Of a stretch of 64,000 nt of DNA, positions 59,286 to 64,000 are shown piece by piece. The stretch covers positions 12,237,794 to 12,301,793 of the forward strand of contig CM030840.1 of NCBI GenBank assembly GCA_018105865.1, written 5' to 3'. The position numbers and the translations under genes were made by a program. The first letter of the stretch is position 1. Each line of letters starts with the position of its first letter. Under the pieces are notes generated by a model. It saw only the letters and a list, made by a program, of their open reading frames with translations. It did no database searches and had not been told where the DNA came from. The stretch is from Metaphire vulgaris. Lineage: Eukaryota; Annelida; Clitellata; Crassiclitellata; Megascolecidae.

Positions 59286-59448
59286 CAGTGTTGGAGTTGC
59301 CGGGGGGGGGGGAAGTTAGGGGAGTTGAACCTCCCCAGCTAACTTTGCAACCCTCCAAAAAAATCACATATAGGGTACATGCAGTTTCTGTCATTCATTG
59401 CATTTCAGTCCTCAACCATCCAGCTCAAATTTCACAACTCCAACACTG
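59286..59448. mobile_element. hAT MITE, CAGTGTTGGAGTTG ends
   Basis: Perfect inverted ends CAGTGTTGGAGTTG/CAACTCCAACACTG and perfect duplication TATAGGTG (59278-59285, 59449-59456). Confidence 0.95.
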
Positions 59449-59588
59449 TATAGGTGGCACCAGTGGCGGTTCTTTATACCGAATCGAAAACTGCCTTCAG
59501 ATCAACGTAGGCTATAGACTATTAACGGGCTGGTTGAACTCTCTCCTTGTTTGCATTATGAAGCTCGGAGTGAGTATGCGATTAATAG

Positions 59589-60739
59589 TAGTGCTGTTAC
59601 GGTTAACCGAACCGAACCGAAACCGCGGTTTTTTGGTCAAAACCGAACCGAACCGAAACCGCGGTTTTGACCATGCAAATTGGACGGTTTTCTTCCGTTT
59701 TAACCCTTGGTTAACGCTAACTTAATGCTACATACAGGTTAAAACCTGAAAGGTAACGTTTTAACCTAGTGTTAGCGCTAACCTAACCTAGGTTAAAACT
59801 CTGGTATTAGGATTTATGGGAGTTAACACTAACCCTATGATCTCTTTTTTGCATTTGCATTAAATGCATTTAATGCATTTTGAATGCAGTTCAATCAATG
59901 CACAGCTTTTAAACGCTAAAATAACGAGTGTTGTTCTTCTGGCATGTCTATATTTCTATGATGAGTCAGAGTCTGACGTCATTATTGAAATCAGTAAAAA
60001 CAATTTTAAAATGGCTGCATTAGTAGTGTCGCGCAGTACCAGTTTAGTGTGGAATGCCAATTAGCTCCGGACACCTTTACCGTCAAAATTGAGGGGTTAG
60101 ACACCCCACCCCAAAATAATCCACAATCCTAGAAATATCCCTGAGGCTAACGGAGCGGGTTCAAGCCCGGTTAGTGCCCCTGAGTGGCTTTCACGACCGT
60201 TCAGTAATGCCTCCTGGATGGTGGGGAACAGGGGAATCATGCCCTGTTTAAAATTAGACCTATATTGGCAAATGCAGCAACTGAAAAGAGAAGGTGACTT
60301 AAATAAAGGGGCGTCCATAAATGACGTCACGCGAAACAATCAGAGTTTTTACCCCACGTCACGCAACGTCGGACCACCTAAAATATGACGTCACAACGGG
60401 CCGACCCTCCATTTTTTGAAATCGCGTAACGTCATTTTATTTTTATTTCTTATTAAAGTTCTCAAAAGGTCATTCTTGTATTTTTCCCTCTCGAAAACCC
60501 GGACAAGCAAAAAGATCAGCATAATTGTAACATTTTTCCTCTCAAAATCCCTGAAAGCAAAAAGAGTTCATAGGTTAGGGCTAACCTCTCTCGCTAACCC
60601 TAGGTTAGGTTAGGTTAACCCTAACCCTAACCTGGGTTTCGAACCGAACCGAACCGAAACCGCGGTTTTTCGGTCCAAACCGAACCGAAACCGACCTGAG
60701 ACTGCTCGAGCATTATGAAGTGAAACCGTAACAGCACTA
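59589..60739. mobile_element. hAT element with AACCGAACCG subterminal repeats
   Basis: The ends TAGTGCTGTTACGGTT and AACCGTAACAGCACTA (the right one with two bases between) have perfect duplication ATTAATAG (59581-59588, 60740-60747). Runs of CCGAA and CCGCGGTTTT lie just inside both ends, and GGTTAAC/CCTAACC words further in. It has captured a SINE fragment (60132-60225), a CAGGGATATTT half-MITE and a GGGGCGTCCATAAATGACG end. Confidence 0.9.
60132..60225 (+). mobile_element. SINE fragment, 58.2-kb family
   Basis: GGAGCGGGTTCAAGCCCGGT (B box) then GAGTGGCTTTCACGACC and CAGTAATGCCTCC. The head is truncated. Confidence 0.7.
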
Positions 60740-60825
60740 ATTAATAGTGGATCTACCAGGAGTGAAGGAACCCTGCTCAAGTCGCTATCTGGCCAGCAAG
60801 ACATCCATGATTCTCGCTAGCAGTA

Positions 60826-61014
60826 CAGTGGCGGCTCCACCGGGGGGCCAGGGACCCCGTGCCCCCTATTAAGTGCCTGGCCCTTCAGTACCCCCTCCCC
60901 AGTTGGGACCCTATACTTAATGCTACATACATTAAACAACAAATGGTTGGCCCCCATGATTAGAAGTTGCCACCCCAACGGCCCCCCACTTGCCAAATCC
61001 TAGAGCCGCCACTG
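60826..61014. mobile_element. hAT MITE, CAGTGGCGGCTC family
   Basis: The ends CAGTGGCGGCTCCACCGG and TAGAGCCGCCACTG have perfect duplication TAGCAGTA (60818-60825, 61015-61022). Confidence 0.95.
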
Positions 61015-61532
61015 TAGCAGTATTGGCGCAAAGATTTTGTCTGGTACCTCTATCGGGTAAGATTTTTTCAGAGACAACGAGTTTTGCATTTGCACAGCTA
61101 CAGTAGCCTATGCCCTATGTCATTCTGTAGATTACCGTAAACTGTCACTAGTTAGGGCTGTGAATTTGATGCGGTGATTTTTCGGAAAATATGCGGGACT
61201 CGGGGATCCTAAATATGCGGAAGAAATGCGAACATTTTCAATTTATGCGCTGCATATTTGCGGAAGTTACGGTGCGTTTTCATGAAAAGGGACTGACGAG
61301 CAAAAAAGTCACCTAGAGAGGCGCTGATCCTCTGCAAATTTAAGCCTATATTAGGAAATACCAAAAAGTACTATAATTATATGCGACGAAAATAGACAAA
61401 TGCGGATAAAATGGCCGCACATTTGTGCAGAAATCGTATATGCGGAGAAAGCGGCTGAACACGAGGTGCATTAAAACATTTGTTAAATAGGCGATTGCAT
61501 ATGCGATAGCATGATCGCATTAGACTCACAAC

Positions 61533-61612
61533 CAGGGATATTTTTACACCCACTAACACCCCCCAATTTGAGGTCGACACTCCCAAAATTCACAATCCTA
61601 GAAATATCCCTG
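61533..61612. mobile_element. 80-bp hAT MITE, CAGGGATATTTTT family
   Basis: The ends CAGGGATATTTTTACACC and GAAATATCCCTG; the flanks CTCACAAC and CTCACATC match at 7 of 8. A shortened sister of 35663-35813. Confidence 0.85.
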
Positions 61613-61792
61613 CTCACATCCCTAACTATCCGACGGGAAAAGTTTCATTTAAGTCTTGAGGCAAATAGAAGTGGCACGCAGAGATCGGAGATCATCAATA
61701 GGCTAGCTATCATAACTCATGGAGATTTAGATCTGGTCTTAAAACATACCTGTTTGCCTTGGCTTATCCCCTTTAGATTGCTCCCCCGCTGT

Positions 61793-62588
61793 CATGGGCG
61801 CCAGAGATGGGTAATTAATCAATTAGGAAGTAATTGATTAGCTAATCGATTAGAAGACCAGCTAATTCTAATTGTAATCAATTGGCAAATTTTATCAGCT
61901 AATCGTAATTCTAATCAATTAGAATTTACCTGCTAATTCTAATTATTTTTTAATAACATGACAAATTAGACAATTAGCCATCCGAGGCAGCCTGAGAATA
62001 ATGTTGAAACGCATGCTCATAGTATAACGCTGAGATGATCATGGTAGCATTAGCAAGGAAAAACTTACAGCTGATAGATTAAGTGTTTTGTGTGATTGCT
62101 GTTGACAACTGGAAAAGCCAGCCATTTCCAACCATTTGCAGCTGCATGCAATTACGCAGATATTAAATTAGTATTTTAAAACTGTGTTTTGCGTGGTGTG
62201 TCAACTGTATCGCGAACATCGACAATCTAATTGTAATTCTAATTGATTAGACAGCAGCTAATGCTAATTCTAATCAATTGAACAAAGTGTAGAACTAATT
62301 CTAATGCTAATCAACTAGGTGCTAGAAGCAACTAATTCTAATTGATTAGATTTTTGTCTAATTGTGCCCATCTCTGATGGGCGCCCGCACACTGGGGCAA
62401 GAGGGGGCATATGGCCCCCTGGAAAATGCAAATACCAATATTTCACATTGAAATTTGAAACACTTGCTAAAATATTAACCTTGACCATTGTGCTAACATG
62501 TGTTTTGTCCCTCCTGGAAAATTTATGTGATGTAACTGCGACCATTGTGTTTTGCCCCCTCCTGGAAAAATTTCTGTGGGCGCCCATG
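61793..62588. mobile_element. hAT MITE, CATGGGCGCC ends, itself interrupted
   Basis: The ends CATGGGCGCC and GGGCGCCCATG have perfect duplication CCCGCTGT (61785-61792, 62589-62596). Without the inner insertion it is about 213 bp, with repeated CCCCTGGAAAAT words. Confidence 0.93.
61802..62376. mobile_element. hAT MITE packed with AATCAATTAG words
   Basis: The ends CAGAGATGGGTAATTAATC and TGTGCCCATCTCTG have perfect duplication ATGGGCGC (61794-61801, 62377-62384). The target is the left terminus of the surrounding element. Confidence 0.95.
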
Positions 62589-62622
62589 CCCGCTGTTCTG
62601 ACTGATCTTCCGGATTGACCTG

Positions 62623-62940
62623 GCCAGTGTTTATTCTAGCCACCTTGACATTGGGGGGATTTTGAAATGTTTGTGGGGGGGGGGCAAGGTCTGAGTCTCC
62701 AAAAACCTTGACAAGCAAAAAGGTAAAAAGGTCATCCTTATATTTTTTCCTTCTGAAATGTCTTGACAGGAAAAGAGTCATCCTTCCTACTATTTTTTAC
62801 CTTTCTCAAATGTCCCGACAAGCCAAAAATTTCCCCTCTCCAAAAAAGCCCCCAAAAAAATCTGGACAGTTTGGCACAAAATCCACGAGTGATCCCAGCC
62901 AGAATACGGGGACCCGGTCCCTCACCCCTTGGGTACGCTG
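62623..62940. mobile_element. decayed MITE with GACAAGCAAAAAGG repeats
   Basis: Begins CAGTGTTTATTCTAGCCACC (half of the 51023-51193 family). It continues with CTTGACAAGCAAAAAGG, TCTTGACAGGAAAAGAG and CCCGACAAGCCAAAAAT, and ends CTTGGGTACGCTG. Similar words occur at 56720 and 60500. Confidence 0.45.
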
Positions 62941-62999
62941 ACGTTTTTGAGACTATACTGTACTGTACTATACTGGATACGTCCCTGACTACCGGTACA

Positions 63000-63740
63000 T
63001 ACACAGAACTCATGCCTCAAGTGGTTATACAGACCAGTCATACACCATGCCAAAATTATGCAAATAATAATAACCTTTGCAAAATGGAGATGATAGAAAA
63101 ACACAAACCTGCTTTATTATAACAATTACGTGCGATATATAACAGTTTAGCGTTTTTAAAACCGTTATGTCAAAGTAATTTTTAAATAACGGAGATTTAT
63201 AAACTATTCAGTGCAATTCAAATAGAAGCTAACGGGAAATAGCAAATAATTATAATGACAAAGCACAGTTTCAAAACTACTTGTTTTGAAACATGTTACC
63301 CTCTGCCTTGTCCAAATAAATTATACTCAAATAAGCAGTGTGCATCTCATAATACTGCAACTTTAAGTCATCATCTATATTATACTGTAATAGCAGGCTG
63401 AATCTTAGTAAATCCAATGAAAGCATTCATTGGCATAGACTATCAATTACAATACTTTCAAAGAATTCTTTAAATGCTAGAAATAACTACAGTAAAATCA
63501 AAATGAAACAACCTAACATTTGGCATTGTCAAATTTGTTATTATATCTGTCCAAATATTAAACTGTCTCGTGAATTAAATACAAGAAAGTTTAGAACTTA
63601 AAAACAAGAGAAACCTGACACTGAATGACTCAGTTCACCGTGATCACAAAAATCGGGACCCCTAGATTAATGAGTATAACAACAACCTTTCGACCAATCA
63701 TGCTGAAATTTTAATTATAGTAGGCGTAGGAAATCCTCAA
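63000..63740. other. no gene recognised
   Basis: AT-rich; the run ACTGTACTGTACTATACTGG at 62961-62980 is a short imperfect tandem. No exon signal. Confidence 0.45.
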
Positions 63741-63759
63741 AAAATTTCTCTACGCTGCA

Positions 63760-64000
63760 GCTGGTAAAGAAAGAAGGACATCACTGGCGCTGAAACAACT
63801 GGTAACCGAGTTTTGGTGTTTCAGCACTTGTCGTACAGCTTTTCGTCGAGCTGGGAGTGAAAGTTAACGGACAGTATTACAGAGACGTTCTGTCAATGCA
63901 GGGACTGCTGCCGGACACCCGAACTTAAACTTATTACACATTCCAACAGGACGGCGACCGAAATAGCTCGAGACAGTTGAACTGTTAGGTAACAAAACGC
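63760..64000 (+). pseudogene. mariner/Tc1-like transposase fragment, runs off the window
   Basis: The plus-strand frame GVKVNGQYYRDVLSMQGLLP then, after a stop, YYTFQQDG and a shifted RQLN resembles the central catalytic-domain segment of mariner/Tc1 transposases (the NGQYYRDVL block and the FQQDGAPAH block with its catalytic Asp). The APAH part is missing and there is an in-frame stop, so it is dead. The rest lies beyond 64000. Confidence 0.7.

Larger units (their letters stand above)
61700..62640 (+). mobile_element. LINE 3' end split by nested insertions
   Basis: Left part: FRSGLKTYLFALAYPL-like frame to 61792. Right part: GTTCTGACTGATCTTCCGG from 62594. Together they match 41290-41460. 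The gap is filled by 61793-62588. Confidence 0.8.

Overview
This is a eukaryotic, intron-rich, AT-rich window from an animal. It holds no prokaryotic operons, no rRNA and no intact tRNA gene. Several things point to a non-vertebrate metazoan, probably marine: one dystrophin/utrophin-type gene with kilobase-scale introns, tRNA-derived SINEs, CR1/L2-like LINE tails, and very many short hAT-type elements. The phylum cannot be fixed from this sequence alone.

The one protein-coding gene I can support runs on the minus strand across about 2.6-47.6 kb. Eight candidate exons read in order (47.6 > 41.6 > 14.1 > 12.7 > 9.1 > 8.4 > 5.0 > 2.6 kb). Together they encode the last spectrin-like repeats of a dystrophin/utrophin protein, corresponding to about human R22/R23 to R24. 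Every inferred junction keeps the reading frame. The WW, EF-hand and ZZ exons must lie beyond position 1, and the earlier rod and actin-binding exons beyond 64000. The exon at 41.5 kb can also be read as a first coding exon, with an ATG in good context beside a CpG-rich block, so it may mark an internal promoter for a short dystrophin. A second GC-rich block at 49.1-50.5 kb is a less certain promoter candidate.

The rest is repeat. From 0.3-1.4 kb there are stacked, partly deleted LINE 3' ends. From 1.4-20 kb the introns carry LINE tails, (AAT)n arrays and a few DNA elements. From 20-31 kb there are (GAT)n and (ATTG)n arrays, a 22-bp minisatellite, hAT MITEs, a CR1/L2-like LINE with an (ACATT)n tail, and a SINE with target-site duplications. 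From 31-41 kb there are small TA-type palindromic MITEs, a broken ZBED-type hAT transposase, an RTE-like reverse-transcriptase relic and more LINE tails. From 43.8-62.6 kb is a dense nest of non-autonomous hAT elements, many with perfect 8-bp target duplications and some inserted inside one another. The right edge (63.75-64.0 kb) holds a broken mariner/Tc1-like transposase.

How the parts relate: LINE-type machinery explains many of the microsatellites, which sit directly on LINE 3' ends. One SINE family carries the 3' tail of a local LINE family. The hAT MITEs presumably depend on transposases encoded elsewhere. All annotation was done by eye; family and orthology calls rest on remembered protein families, not on a search.
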